From Phenylobacterium sp. J367 (GTDB taxonomy: Bacteria > Pseudomonadota > Alphaproteobacteria > Caulobacterales > Caulobacteraceae), in NCBI RefSeq assembly GCF_024699985.1, contig NZ_JAJONA010000001.1, positions 4,098,501 through 4,162,500 on the forward strand: 64,000 bases of DNA. The letters run 5' to 3'. The notes below the pieces were generated by a model. That model had not been told where the DNA came from, made no database searches, and saw only the letters and a list, made by a program, of their open reading frames with translations. Of this stretch, positions 18,389 through 30,431 are shown piece by piece. How positions within the stretch are numbered: position 1 is the first letter of the stretch; each line of letters starts with the position of its first letter. The position numbers and the translations under genes were made by a program.

Positions 18389-19543
18389 ATGCAACGGCTG
18401 GCGCGACTTCGTCGTTCGCTCGAAGACCTGTTTCCGGAACGTCACCTGTACGTCCGCTCCGGCGGCGAGATGAAGGCGTTCGTCCTCACCGCCCGCAAGC
18501 AGATGGCCGCCGCCGGCATCGTCGCCGGCGCCGCGCTGTGGATGGGCGTCTCCACTGCCGCCATGCTCGTGAACGTGTTCTCGGCCTCCGCCGCCGACCG
18601 CGAGATCGCCCGCACCCAGGCCAAGTACGAGCGCTGGATCGCCGACCGCCAGGCCCGGCTGAACTCCGCCGTCGCCCAGCTCAACGCCTCCTCGGGCTCG
18701 ACGGACGACATCGCCACGACCATCGAGAAGCGGCACGCGGCGCTCGCCCTGCTGCTCACCGACATGAAGGGCGCGCCGGGCGCCGCCGAGGCCCTGACGC
18801 CGGCCATCACCCGAGCGCTGTCGGCCCAGGACGCGCCGCCCGCCCGCCGGGTCGAGATGGTGCGGATCAGCCAGGAACAGCTGCTCGACGCCGCCGACAC
18901 CTTCGCCAAGAGCCGCGCCGACCGCGTGCGCCTGGCCTTCCGCCTCGCCGGCCTGACGCCCGCCGCCTACATGCCGAAGGGCGGGTCGCTGGGCGGGCCG
19001 TTGATCGAGTCCAAGGACCCCCGCGCGCTCGCCGCCGTGCTCGACGTGGACGAGAGCTTCGCCCAGCGCGTCCAGCACGCCGCCACCGACCTGTCCGAAG
19101 CCCGGGCCCTGACCGCCGCGGTGGAGAAGCTGCCGCTGGCCCGGCCGACCGCCGGCACGCCGCAGACCAGCCGCTTCGGCGTCCGCTTCGACCCCTTCAC
19201 ACGCCGCCCGGCCTTCCACTCCGGCCTCGACTTCTCGGGGGCCCACATGACCCCGATCTACGCCACCGGGCCAGGCGTGGTCTCGTTCACCGGCGTGCGC
19301 TCCGGCTACGGCAACACGGTCGAGATCGACCACGGCCGCGGCCTGAAGACCCGCTACGCCCACCTGCAGGCGATCGGCGTCCGGGTCGGCCAGCCGGTCG
19401 GCGTCGGCCAGCGGATCGGCGGCATGGGCTCCACCGGGCGCTCCACCGGCACGCACCTGCACTACGAGGTGTGGGTCAACGGCCGCGCCCAGAACCCCGA
19501 CCGTTTCCTCAAGGCAGGCGCGTATGTTCTCCAAGCCGGCTAA
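18389..19543 (+). CDS. Membrane-anchored M23 (LytM-type) metallopeptidase
   Basis: Predicted peptidoglycan endopeptidase of 384 residues. The N-terminus is cytoplasmic and basic (MQRLARLRRSLEDLFPERHL), followed by one membrane helix near residues 42-64 (GIVAGAALWMGVSTAAMLVNVF), a long helical periplasmic stalk, and a C-terminal M23 domain. Zn ligands are the His/Asp of FHSGLDFSG and the HLH of GTHLHYEVWVNG. I use ATG 18389 because the helix is near the start. It overlaps the bactofilin gene by 20 bases. M23 peptidases paired with bactofilins shape cells in other alphaproteobacteria and in Helicobacter. The upstream 264 bases (18125-18388) hold no gene I can support. Confidence 0.9.
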   Translation: MQRLARLRRSLEDLFPERHLYVRSGGEMKAFVLTARKQMAAAGIVAGAALWMGVSTAAMLVNVFSASAADREIARTQAKYERWIADRQARLNSAVAQLNASSGSTDDIATTIEKRHAALALLLTDMKGAPGAAEALTPAITRALSAQDAPPARRVEMVRISQEQLLDAADTFAKSRADRVRLAFRLAGLTPAAYMPKGGSLGGPLIESKDPRALAAVLDVDESFAQRVQHAATDLSEARALTAAVEKLPLARPTAGTPQTSRFGVRFDPFTRRPAFHSGLDFSGAHMTPIYATGPGVVSFTGVRSGYGNTVEIDHGRGLKTRYAHLQAIGVRVGQPVGVGQRIGGMGSTGRSTGTHLHYEVWVNGRAQNPDRFLKAGAYVLQAG

Positions 19544-19961
19544 GTCCAGTTCCGCCCGTCCCGAGGCGCCCGAGGCGCCTGTGGCCCGCAAGGCGATCGC
19601 CGCCTCGCTGATCGCCGAGAACGTGACGGTGAACGGCGACCTGGCCAGCGACGGCGACGTGCAGCTCGACGGGACCGTGCGCGGCGACCTGCGGGTCGGA
19701 CGCCTGACCATCGGCGAGAGCGGCCAGGTGGAAGGCGCCATCGAGGCCGAGGCCGTGGACATCCGCGGCCGGGTGACCGGTTCGATCGTCGCCCAGACGG
19801 TGCGCCTGCACGCCTCGGCCCAGGTGATCGGCGACGTCATCCACACCCAGCTCGCCATCGACGCCGGCGCCCGCTTCGAGGGCCGCAGCCTCCGCTTCGA
19901 GGCCCCTGCCCCGGCCATGGCCGCCCTGGAAGCCCCGGCCGCCATGGAAGCGGCGGAGTAG
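19524..19961 (+). CDS. Bactofilin
   Basis: Polymer-forming cytoskeletal protein of 145 residues. The central region is a right-handed beta-helix of repeated short strands: SLIAENVTVNGDLASDGDVQ, LDGTVRGDLRVGRLTIGESG, VEGAIEAEAVDIRGRVTGSI. It is flanked by a short proline-rich head and an alanine-rich tail, as is usual. Bactofilins assemble at the inner membrane and recruit wall enzymes. The start lies inside the end of the M23 peptidase gene, so the two are translated together. Confidence 0.93.
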   Translation: MFSKPAKSSSARPEAPEAPVARKAIAASLIAENVTVNGDLASDGDVQLDGTVRGDLRVGRLTIGESGQVEGAIEAEAVDIRGRVTGSIVAQTVRLHASAQVIGDVIHTQLAIDAGARFEGRSLRFEAPAPAMAALEAPAAMEAAE

Positions 19962-19972
19962 TTTTCGATCAT

Positions 19973-20109
19973 CCCTCCCCTTCAGGGGAGGGTGGACGGC
20001 GCGAAGCGCCGCCGGGTGGGGGTGTTTGGGCCAGGCCCGACCTCACCGCTTGGACACGACTTCCCCACCCTGCCCGCTTCGCGTGCTGTCCCTCCCCTGA
20101 AGGGGAGGG
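19973..20109. repeat. Intergenic inverted-repeat element (CCTCCCC family), copy 1
   Basis: The 20-base arm CCCTCCCCTTCAGGGGAGGG (19973-19992) is mirrored by CCCTCCCCTGAAGGGGAGGG (20090-20109), enclosing about 97 bases with a smaller inner GGCGCGAAGCGCC hairpin. Each arm is itself palindromic. Similar GC-rich elements occur at 53606-53655 and 62085-62201. It lies between convergent genes and could also end transcription. Confidence 0.8.
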
Positions 20110-20116
20110 ATTGAGG

Positions 20117-21225
20117 CTACTCCCGGGTCGCGCCGACGCGCTGGGCGAGCGAGGCGCCCATGAAGGCGTCGAGGTCGCCGTCGAGCACGCCCTGGGTGTC
20201 GGACGTCTCCACGTCGGTCCTGAGGTCCTTCACCATCTGGTACGGCTGCAGGACGTAGCTGCGGATCTGGTGGCCCCAGCCGATGTCGGTCTTCTGGTCC
20301 TCGAGCGCCTGCTGCGCCGCCTCCCGCTTCTCCAGCTCGGCCTCGTAGAGGCGGGCCTTGAGCTGCTTCCAGGCCTGGTCGCGGTTCTGGTGCTGCGATC
20401 GCTGGTTCTGGCAGGCGACGACGATGCCGGTCGGGATGTGGGTCAGGCGCACGGCCGAATCCGTCTTGTTGACGTGCTGACCGCCCGCACCGGAGGCCCG
20501 GTAGGTGTCGGTGCGGACGTCGGACGGGTTGATCTCGATCTCGATGTTGTCATCGACCACCGGATAGACCCAGACCGACGCGAACGAGGTGTGGCGACGC
20601 GCGGCCGAATCATAGGGGCTGATGCGCACCAGCCGGTGGACGCCGCCCTCGGTCTTCAGCCAGCCGTAGGCGTTGGTCCCCTTCACCTGCAGGGTGACGG
20701 ACTTGATGCCGGCCTGTTCGCCCGGCGTCTCCTCGAGGAACTCCACCTCCATGCCGTGGGCGTTGGCCCAGCGCGTGTACATGCGCAGCAGCATGCCGGC
20801 CCAGTCGTTGGACTCGGTGCCCCCGGCGCCGGAGTTGATCTCCACATAGGCGTCGTTGCCGTCGGCCTCGCCAGACAGCAGGGCCTCGAGCTCGGCGCGC
20901 GGCGCGCTCCTTGATGGCCTTGAGCTGGGCGCGGGCCTCCTCGAGGCTGGCCTCGTCGCCCTCCTCGTCGGCCAGCTCGGCATAGCCGAGCGCGTCGGTG
21001 AGATCCCGCTCGAGCGCCTGTACGGCCTCGACCTGGGCGGCCAGCCGGGAGCGTTCGCGGCTCACCGCCTGGGCCTTCTCAGGATTGTCCCAGAGTGTCG
21101 GGTCCTCGACCCGGGCGTTCAGCTCGTCGAGCTTACGGAGCGCAGGCTCCCAGTCAAAGACGCCTCCTGAGCAGTTCGATCGACTGCTCGATGTCGGCCT
21201 TCGCGGCCTCGACATCCGCTCTCAT
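20117..21225 (-). CDS. prfB: Peptide chain release factor 2 with programmed frameshift
   Basis: RF2 ends translation at UGA and UAA. The start is ATG at 21225 (MRADVEAAKADIEQSIELL). After 23 codons the frame meets an in-frame TGA within AGGAGG-CGT-CTT-TGA-C, the classical autoregulatory +1 shift site; after it the chain continues DWEPALRKLDELNARVEDPT. A second break near 20896-20904 (GC run) is not programmed and looks like a sequence error. The GGQ motif is in SGAGGQHVNKTDS. The stop-codon recognition tripeptide reads SPY (SPYDSAARRHTSF) rather than SPF, a variant I believe is common in alphaproteobacteria. Repaired length is about 368 residues. Confidence 0.95.
21154..21170 (-). promoter_or_regulatory. 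prfB: Programmed +1 frameshift site of prfB
   Basis: On the minus strand the message reads AGGAGG, CGT, CTT, TGA, C. The internal Shine-Dalgarno-like AGGAGG lies three bases before the CTT slip codon and the TGA stop is at 21156-21154. When RF2 is scarce, ribosomes slip to GAC and continue in the RF2 frame. Elements and spacing match the conserved bacterial prfB signal. Confidence 0.93.
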
Positions 21226-21273
21226 GGGAGAACTCCGGAAAAAGGGAGCGCGGGGATTAGCCCGCGCCGCGGA

Positions 21274-23701
<2,428 letters not shown>

Positions 23702-23792
23702 CGCGTGATGCCTCCAGGGCGCTTCGAGGCCCCTTCCGGCATCCGTCTAGCGTGCGTCGGGGCGGGCGCCAACGGCTCCACAGGCCGTCGCG

Positions 23793-24992
23793 TCAGCGCG
23801 CCGCAAGCCGGGTGGACTGGTTGAAGTAGTCGTCGATGGCGTCGCCGACCGCGCCGATCAGGATATTGCGCCGGGCGGGGTCGCGCAGGAGCTGTTCGTC
23901 CTCCGGGTTGGAGATGAAGCCCATCTCCAGGAGGACGGCCGGTACGTCGGGCGCGAGCAGCACCATGAAGCCGGCGTCGCGATGGCTCCGGCGGAGCATG
24001 GGCGAGCGGCCCTCGATGTTCGAGACGAGGGTCTCGGCGAAGGCCGCCGAGCGGTTCCGGGTCGCCCGCTGGGTGAGGTCGAGCAGGATATCGCTGACGC
24101 CACGGTCGCCCGTGAGGCTCGCCTTCATGAACCAGTCGTCGCGGCTGACGAACTGGGCCGAGCGGGAGCTGGCCTTGTCGGAGAGCGTGTAGACGCTGGC
24201 GCCGCGCAGGTAGGGCTCGGGCCCGGAATCGGCGTGCAGGGAGATGAACAGGTCGGCGTCGGCCCGCTGGGCGATCCTGACGCGGCTGGCGAGGCCCACA
24301 TAGGTGTCGGTCTCGCGGGTCATGATGACCTTGTAGCGGCCACTCTTCTCGAGCCGGGCCCTCAGCGCCTTGGCGGCTTCGAGGTTGATGTCCTTCTCGT
24401 GGCCCTGCTGGCCCTGCGCGCCGGGATCGTGGCCGCCGTGGCCGGCGTCGATCACCACGACCTTCTTCAGGCTGAGCTCGGCCTTCACCGGCAGCAGCTT
24501 GGTGCGCAGCTTGGGGGCGTCGGCCTTGGCGAGACGCACCTCCGACACCGAGGCCGGCGCGATGTCGACGACGTAGCGGTAATGTTCGACGCCGTCGGCC
24601 GGGGGCAGCAGGAAGCGCCGCTTCACCTTCGCGTCGGCCGAAAGGTCCATCTGCAGGCGGGCGCCGCCCGCGGTCTGATCGACCATCCAGGTCTGCACCA
24701 GGCCATGGCCCGCGCCCTGCAGGCCCGGCGCGGCGGTGACGCCGGGCAGCACGACGGTGACGCGACGATCCGCGGCGCCGTCGGACACCAGCTTGGCGCT
24801 GGCCGAGCGGTCGAGGTCGATGACGATCCGGGTCTGCTGGCTGTCCCCGCCCAGGCGCACCTTCAGGAGGTCGGCCGAGGCGATGGCGGCGTGGCCGACG
24901 GCGGCGCCCGCCACGCACAGGACGGCGACGGCCGTACCGAGGACGGTCCAGCCCTTATGCCTCCACAAACCCTGCCCCATACGCGTCAGCAT
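23793..24992 (-). CDS. N-acetylmuramoyl-L-alanine amidase, AmiC type (AMIN + Amidase_3)
   Basis: Periplasmic amidase of 399 residues that cleaves septal peptidoglycan between MurNAc and the stem peptide. A signal or anchor helix lies near residues 15-35 (TVLGTAVAVLCVAGAAVGHA), then an AMIN domain (LLKVRLGGDSQQTRIVIDLD), then Amidase_3 from about residue 180. Zn ligands are the His of VVIDAGHGGHDPGA, the Glu of GHEKDINLEAA and the His of FISLHADSG; the catalytic Glu is in LLEMGFISNPEDE. It is upstream of PBP1A on the same strand and divergent from rne. Confidence 0.93.
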   Translation of the reverse strand: MLTRMGQGLWRHKGWTVLGTAVAVLCVAGAAVGHAAIASADLLKVRLGGDSQQTRIVIDLDRSASAKLVSDGAADRRVTVVLPGVTAAPGLQGAGHGLVQTWMVDQTAGGARLQMDLSADAKVKRRFLLPPADGVEHYRYVVDIAPASVSEVRLAKADAPKLRTKLLPVKAELSLKKVVVIDAGHGGHDPGAQGQQGHEKDINLEAAKALRARLEKSGRYKVIMTRETDTYVGLASRVRIAQRADADLFISLHADSGPEPYLRGASVYTLSDKASSRSAQFVSRDDWFMKASLTGDRGVSDILLDLTQRATRNRSAAFAETLVSNIEGRSPMLRRSHRDAGFMVLLAPDVPAVLLEMGFISNPEDEQLLRDPARRNILIGAVGDAIDDYFNQSTRLAAR

Positions 24993-25407
24993 TTTGCCAC
25001 GCCCAGCCTAAGGACTTCGAAAACCGGAATGAAGCGCCATATAGACGCGGGGCGGGTGCACAAAGGGTTAACCAGACCTTTCGCTCGGCCACCCTGCGGA
25101 TCAGCTTTCCTTTTGGGGTCCGCTGTTGCTACAGTCCGCCCCGCGCGCCGCAGCGGCGCCTGTCCGCCCAGGACAGGACCCGGACGCGCGACCTCAAGCC
25201 CGCGTCGGCTTCGACCGTAACTCGGTGACGACGCATCATCCGATCCGCGCTCTCAAGGCGCGCCTGGGAACACACCTGATGGGCTGCGCAGCTCACGCCG
25301 ATACCGGCCACAAGGCCCCCGAGACGCCGATCACGGCGTCTTCCCGGGCGGCGCGCGCGTCCATCCCATGCACCGGCTGCGCTCCGCGCGCCGTGGAGAT
25401 CCACTTA
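24993..25407 (+). promoter_or_regulatory. Long divergent region and probable rne 5' leader
   Basis: About 415 bases without a supported gene separate the amidase and rne start codons. A hairpin at 25322-25341 (AGACGCCG, loop ATCA, CGGCGTCT) lies about 65 bases before the rne ATG. A long structured leader is expected for RNase E genes, which commonly control their own mRNA decay. A possible -10-like GCTACAG lies near 25129; no firm promoter can be assigned. Confidence 0.5.
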
Positions 25408-28093
25408 ATGCCCAAGAATATGCTGATCGACGCAGCGCACGCGGAAGAGACGCGTGTGGTCGTCGTCGACGGGAACCGCGTTGAAGAGTTCGATTTCGAG
25501 AGCCAGAACCGAAAGCAGCTCAGAGGGAACATCTATCTCGCCAAGGTGACGCGCGTTGAGCCGTCGCTGCAGGCGGCCTTCATCGAGTATGGCGGCAATC
25601 GCCATGGCTTCCCTGGCCTTCAACGAGATCCACCCCGACTACTACCAGATCCCGGTCGCCGACCGCGAAGCCCTGCTGCGCGAAGAGGCCGAGGAAGACG
25701 ATGAGGACGAACGTCCCGTCCGCGGCCGCCGCCGCGCCGCCGACGCCGAGGACTCCTCCGACGAGGGTGAGGACGGCGACGAGGGCGAGACCGTCGTCGG
25801 CTCCGAGGACGACGACGACGTCATGGAGGAAGAGCTGGCGCGCCGTCGCCGCCGGCTGATGCGGAAGTACAAGATCCAGGAAGTGATCCGCCGCCGGCAG
25901 ATCATGCTGGTCCAGGTCGTCAAGGAAGAGCGCGGCAACAAGGGCGCGGCGCTCACCACCTACCTGTCGCTCGCCGGCCGCTACGGCGTCCTGATGCCGA
26001 ACACCGCCCGCGGCGGCGGCATCTCGCGCAAGATCACCACCGCCACTGACCGCAAGCGCCTGAAGGGCGTGGTGCAGAGCCTGGACGTGCCGCAGGGCAT
26101 GGGCCTGATCGTGCGCACGGCGGGCGCCAAGCGCACGAAGGCCGAGCTCAAGCGCGACTACGACTACCTGCTGCGCCTCTGGGAGAACATCCGCGAGACG
26201 ACGCTGCACTCCATCGCGCCGGCCCTGATCTACGAGGAAGAGGACCTCGTGAAGCGGGCGATCCGCGACCTCTACGACAAGGACATCGACGGCGTGTTCG
26301 TCGAGGGCGACGCCGCCTTCAAGGAAGCGCGCGACTTCATGCGCATGCTGATGCCCAGCCAGGCGAAGAAGGTTCAGCTCTACCGCGAGCCGACGCCGCT
26401 GTTCGTCAAGTACCGGATCGAGGACCACCTCAGCCAGATCTACACGCCGGTCGTTCCCCTGCGCTCGGGCGGCTATCTGGTGATCAACCAGACCGAAGCC
26501 CTGGTCGCCATCGACGTGAACTCCGGCCGCTCCACCCGCGAGCGGAACATCGAGGCCACGGCGCTGAAGACCAACCTCGAGGCGGCCGAGGAAGCCGCCC
26601 GGCAGCTCCGCCTGCGCGACCTCGCCGGCCTGATCGTCATCGACTTCATCGACATGGATGAGTCGAAGAACAATCGGGCGGTCGAGAAGAAGCTGAAGGA
26701 TTGCCTGAAGGACGACCGCGCGCGGGTCCAGATGGGCAAGATCAGCGCCTTCGGCCTGATGGAGATCTCGCGCCAGCGCCGCCGCACCGGGGTGCTGGAG
26801 GGCACGACCCACGTCTGCGAGCATTGCGCCGGCACCGGCCGCGTCCGCTCGGTCGAATCGAGCGCGCTGGCCGCGCTGCGTGCGCTGGAGATCGAGGCGC
26901 TGAAGGGCGGCGGCGAGGCCTGCCTCACCGTGCCGCGCGCCGTCGGCCTCTACATCCTGAACGAGAAGCGCGGCCATCTGGCCCGCCTCCAGCAGGCGTT
27001 CGGCCTCTTCGTCACCGTCGTCATCGACGACGACATGGCGCACGCTGACCACGGCATCGAACGCACCGCCAGCGAGACCCGGCCCGACCACGCCGCGGCG
27101 CTCGTCCCGGCGCCCGTCCAGGCCTACGAACCCGTCGCGGACGACTTCGACGACGAGGCGTTCGAGGACGAGGAAGAAGACGAAGAGGAAGAGGACGAAG
27201 ACGACGCCGGCGAGGCCGAGGCCGCCGCCCCGCAGCGCCGCGCGCGTGAAGAGGACGGGGAACGCGGCGAGGATGGCGAAGGCCGCCGTGGTCGCCGCCG
27301 CCGTCGACGCGGACGCCGTGGCGACGAACGCGACCCGCGCGAGGCCCGTGAGGCTCAGCCGCGCGAGGCCCGTGACGTCCAGCCGCGTCCGGAAGCCAAC
27401 GATGACGAGGAGGACGGCCACGGAGGCCGCCGCCGCCGCCGTGGCCGCCGTGGCGGCCGCCGGATGCGCGACGACAGCCGGCCGCAGGACGCCTTCTCCT
27501 GGACGCGTCCCTGGGTGCCCTACGGCGACGATCCGTTCGTCTGGTACGATCCGTCCGAGGACCTGCGCCGCGCTCAGGCTCAGGCGCCGGCTCCGGCCCC
27601 CGCCAACGACCCGGCGCCTGCCCCGGCGATCGCCGCCGAGGCCGCCGCGCCGGCTCCCGCCGTCGCCGCCCGGGCCTCCGGCGAGGACGACATCTGGGTC
27701 GAACTGCCGGCCGTCGAGGACAAGCCGAAGCGAGCGCGCCGGGCGCGTGGCCGCGGCAAGGCGGAGGTGGAGGCGGAAGCCCCGGTCGCCGAGGCCGTGG
27801 TGAGCGAGCCCGTCGTGGAGGCCGAACCGGCGCCGGAGCCTGAGCCCGTGGCGGCCGAAGCCGAGCCCGCCAAGCCGGCCCGCCGCACGCGCAGCCGCAA
27901 GAAGGTCGAGGAAGCGCCCGCCGAGGCGGCCGCGCCGGTCGAGGCCCCGGTGGTCGAGACCCCGGCGGTCGTCCGAGCCGCCGAGCCGGTCGCGCCTCCG
28001 CCGCCTCCCCCGCCCGCCCCGCGCGAGCCGGATGCGGCGGAAATCTCCGCACCGCCCGCTGCGCCGCGCAAAGGCTGGTGGCGGCGGGGCTGA
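25408..28093 (+). CDS. rne: Ribonuclease E, one frameshift
   Basis: Endoribonuclease and degradosome scaffold of about 894 residues. The start ATG at 25408 gives MPKNMLIDAAHAEETRVVVV. One extra C at 25611-25613 breaks the frame inside the S1 domain (YGGNRHGFLAFNEIHPDYY after repair). The S1 domain carries a long acidic/basic insertion at about residues 90-145 (EEAEEDDEDE, EGEDGDEGE, DDDD). Catalytic-core features include LVAIDVNSGRST and IDFIDM, and a Zn-link CxxC in THVCEHCAGTG. The C-terminal half is disordered, with Arg-rich and Glu-rich blocks, and ends RKGWWRRG; in Caulobacter such a terminal GWW peptide binds PNPase. Confidence 0.95.
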
Positions 28094-28140
28094 CGCGTTA
28101 GATTCCGACCGGGGACAAGGGGCGTTGTAGGACTTTGCGA

Positions 28141-29546
28141 ATGGTCTCCCTTACCCGGTCGGTTTCCCGCGTCGCCTTGGCCTTGATGGTGGCGGCAGGC
28201 CTGGTGAGCCGTCCGGCGCCGGCATTGGCGCAGGACGAGGGCCTGTCCCTGATCCGCGACACCGAGATCGAAGAGATCCTGCGCAGGGATTCCGCCCCGA
28301 TCTTCGAGGCCGCCGGCGTCGACCCGAAGACGATCAACATCCTGTTGATCGGCTCCAAGAGCTGAACGCCTTCGCGGCGCCCAGGACGATGGGCGTCTAC
28401 ACCGGGCTGATCCTCGAATCGAAGACCCCCAACGAGCTGCAGGGCGTCATCGGCCACGAGGTGGGCCACCTTGCCGCCGGCCACAGCGCGCGCTCCGGCG
28501 ACATGACCCGCGCCGGCATGACCCCGTTCCTGCTGACGATGGGCCTGGGCGTCCTGGCGGCCCTCGCCGGCTCGCCGGAAGCCGCTGCGGGCCTCGCGGG
28601 CTCGGCCAGCTATTTCGGCACCCTCGGCGCCCTGGGCTACAGCCGCGAGCAGGAGAGCCGCGCCGACCAGGCCGGCGCCACCCTGCTGGAGAAGGCGGGC
28701 CTGTCGGGCAAGGGCCTGGCCGACTTCTTCGACAACTTCCGCTACCAGGAGGTCTTCAGCGAGGGCCGCCGGTACGCCTACTTCCGCAGCCACCCGCTCT
28801 CTTCGGATCGGATCGAGGCCCTGCGCCGCCGAACCGAGTCCCTGTCGCACTACAACGAGGTCGACAGTCCCGAGGCGATCGCCGAACACGCGGTGATGAA
28901 GGCCAAGCTCGAGGGCTTCCTCAACCCCCAGGTGGCCATCACCAAATACGCCGAGAGCGACAGGAGCTATCCGGCGCGCTACGCCCGGGCGATCGCCTAT
29001 TATCAGATGAAGGAGCCCGACAAGGCGCTCCGGATGATCGACGCCCTGCTGCAGGAACAGCCTGACAATCCCTACCTCTGGGAGCTGAAGGGCCAGGTGC
29101 TGTTCGAGTTCGGCCGCCAGGTCGAGGCCGAGGCGCCGCAGCGCCGGTCGGTGGAGCTGAAGCCGGAAGCCCCGCTGCTGCGCGTCAACCTCGCCCAGAC
29201 GCTCATCGCCCTGGACGACAAGGCCAAGGTCGAGGAAGGCGTCGCCGAACTGAAACGGGCGCTCGCCCGCGAGGAGGACAACGCCGTCGCCTGGCGGCTG
29301 CTGGCCGCGGCCTACGACAAGCAGGGGCACGACGGCCTCGCCCGCCTTGCGACCGCCGAATACAACTACAACATCGGCGACATGCGGAACGCCCGGATCT
29401 TCGCCATGCGCGCCCGGGAGATGCTGGACAAGTCCTCTCCCCAATGGCGGCGCGCCACGGACATCGTCCTGGCGTCCAACCCCGACCGGCGCGACCTGCG
29501 GGACCTCGCCCGTGAAGGCTCGATCGCCAACGGACAGATGCGCTAG
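28141..29546 (+). CDS. Periplasmic M48 metalloprotease with TPR-like C-terminus (BepA-like), one frameshift
   Basis: About 468 residues after repair. A signal peptide (MVSLTRSVSRVALALMVAAG ending near ALAQ) is followed by the protease domain with the zinc motif IGHEVGHLAAGHS and the downstream Glu in YSREQESRADQAG. The C-terminal half is helical with tetratricopeptide-like spacing (ARAIAYYQMKEPDKALRMID, PYLWELKGQVLFEFGR). This layout matches BepA-type envelope quality-control proteases. One base is missing near 28359, which splits INILLIGSKELNAFAAP. It sits downstream of rne and upstream of a DsbA-like lipoprotein. Confidence 0.9.
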
Positions 29547-29578
29547 CCCCGCCGGCCCGCAACGCCTATCTGGACGCC

Positions 29579-30307
29579 ATGATCCGCCCTGCCCTCGCGA
29601 GCGTCGCGCTCGTCTCCGCCCTCGCGCTGTCCGCCTGCGAGCAGAAGCCCGACGACGCCTTCGGCCAGAAGGTGCGCGCCTATCTCCTCGAACACCCCGA
29701 GGTGCTCGAGGAGGTGGCGATGAAGCTCAACGAGAAGAAGCAGGCGGAGGCGCTGAAGGCCTCCACCGCGGCGATCGACAAGAACCGCGCGGCGCTCGAG
29801 CGCGACCCGCGCGACTTCGTGGCCAACCCTGGCGGCAAGATCACCGTGGTCGAGTTCTACGACTACCGCTGCAGCTACTGTAAGGTCGTGGCTCCGGAGA
29901 TCACCCAACTGATCGCCGAGAACCCGGACGTCCGGTTCGTCTTCAAGGAACTGCCGATCTTCGGCGAGGTGTCGGACACCGCCGCCAGGCTCGCCCTGAC
30001 CGCGCCCGTCAAGGCCAAGGCTCTGGATGTCTACGGCCGCTGGATGGCCGACAACGGCCTCACCGAGGCGGCTCTCGACCGCCACCTTCGCGACGTCGGC
30101 ATCGATCCCGCCCAGGCCCGCGCCGCCGCCGAGAGCCCGGCCATCGCCAAGCACATCGCCGACACCCAGGCGCTGGCGCGCGCACTCGGCATCCAGGGCA
30201 CGCCGGCCTTCATTGTCGGCGACACCATGATCCCCGGCGCCGACGTCAATGCGCTGAAGGCCGCGATCATCTCGGCCCGGGCCGGCGACCTGAAACGGCC
30301 CGCTTGA
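29579..30307 (+). CDS. DsbA-family thioredoxin-fold lipoprotein
   Basis: A 242-residue envelope thiol oxidoreductase or isomerase. The N-terminus is a lipoprotein signal with lipobox LSAC (ALVSALALSACEQ). A helical leader with QKVRAYLLEHPEVLEEVA follows, typical of ScsC/Com1-like DsbA proteins. The redox motif is CSYC in FYDYRCSYCKVVAPEI, and the cis-proline loop is GTPAFIVGD. It lies 32 bases after the M48 protease gene, so joint expression and a role in envelope protein quality control are plausible (inference). Confidence 0.9.
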   Translation: MIRPALASVALVSALALSACEQKPDDAFGQKVRAYLLEHPEVLEEVAMKLNEKKQAEALKASTAAIDKNRAALERDPRDFVANPGGKITVVEFYDYRCSYCKVVAPEITQLIAENPDVRFVFKELPIFGEVSDTAARLALTAPVKAKALDVYGRWMADNGLTEAALDRHLRDVGIDPAQARAAAESPAIAKHIADTQALARALGIQGTPAFIVGDTMIPGADVNALKAAIISARAGDLKRPA

Positions 30308-30431
30308 TTGCCCTGATGTTGGGCGCGCCTCGGACGCTTGATCCGGCGGCCACTTCAAGCTGACGCCCGCCTTTCCTTGACCGCCGTTACGTCAGGGATC
30401 GAGACTCCGCCCGCGTCGCTTGGGAGGGCAC

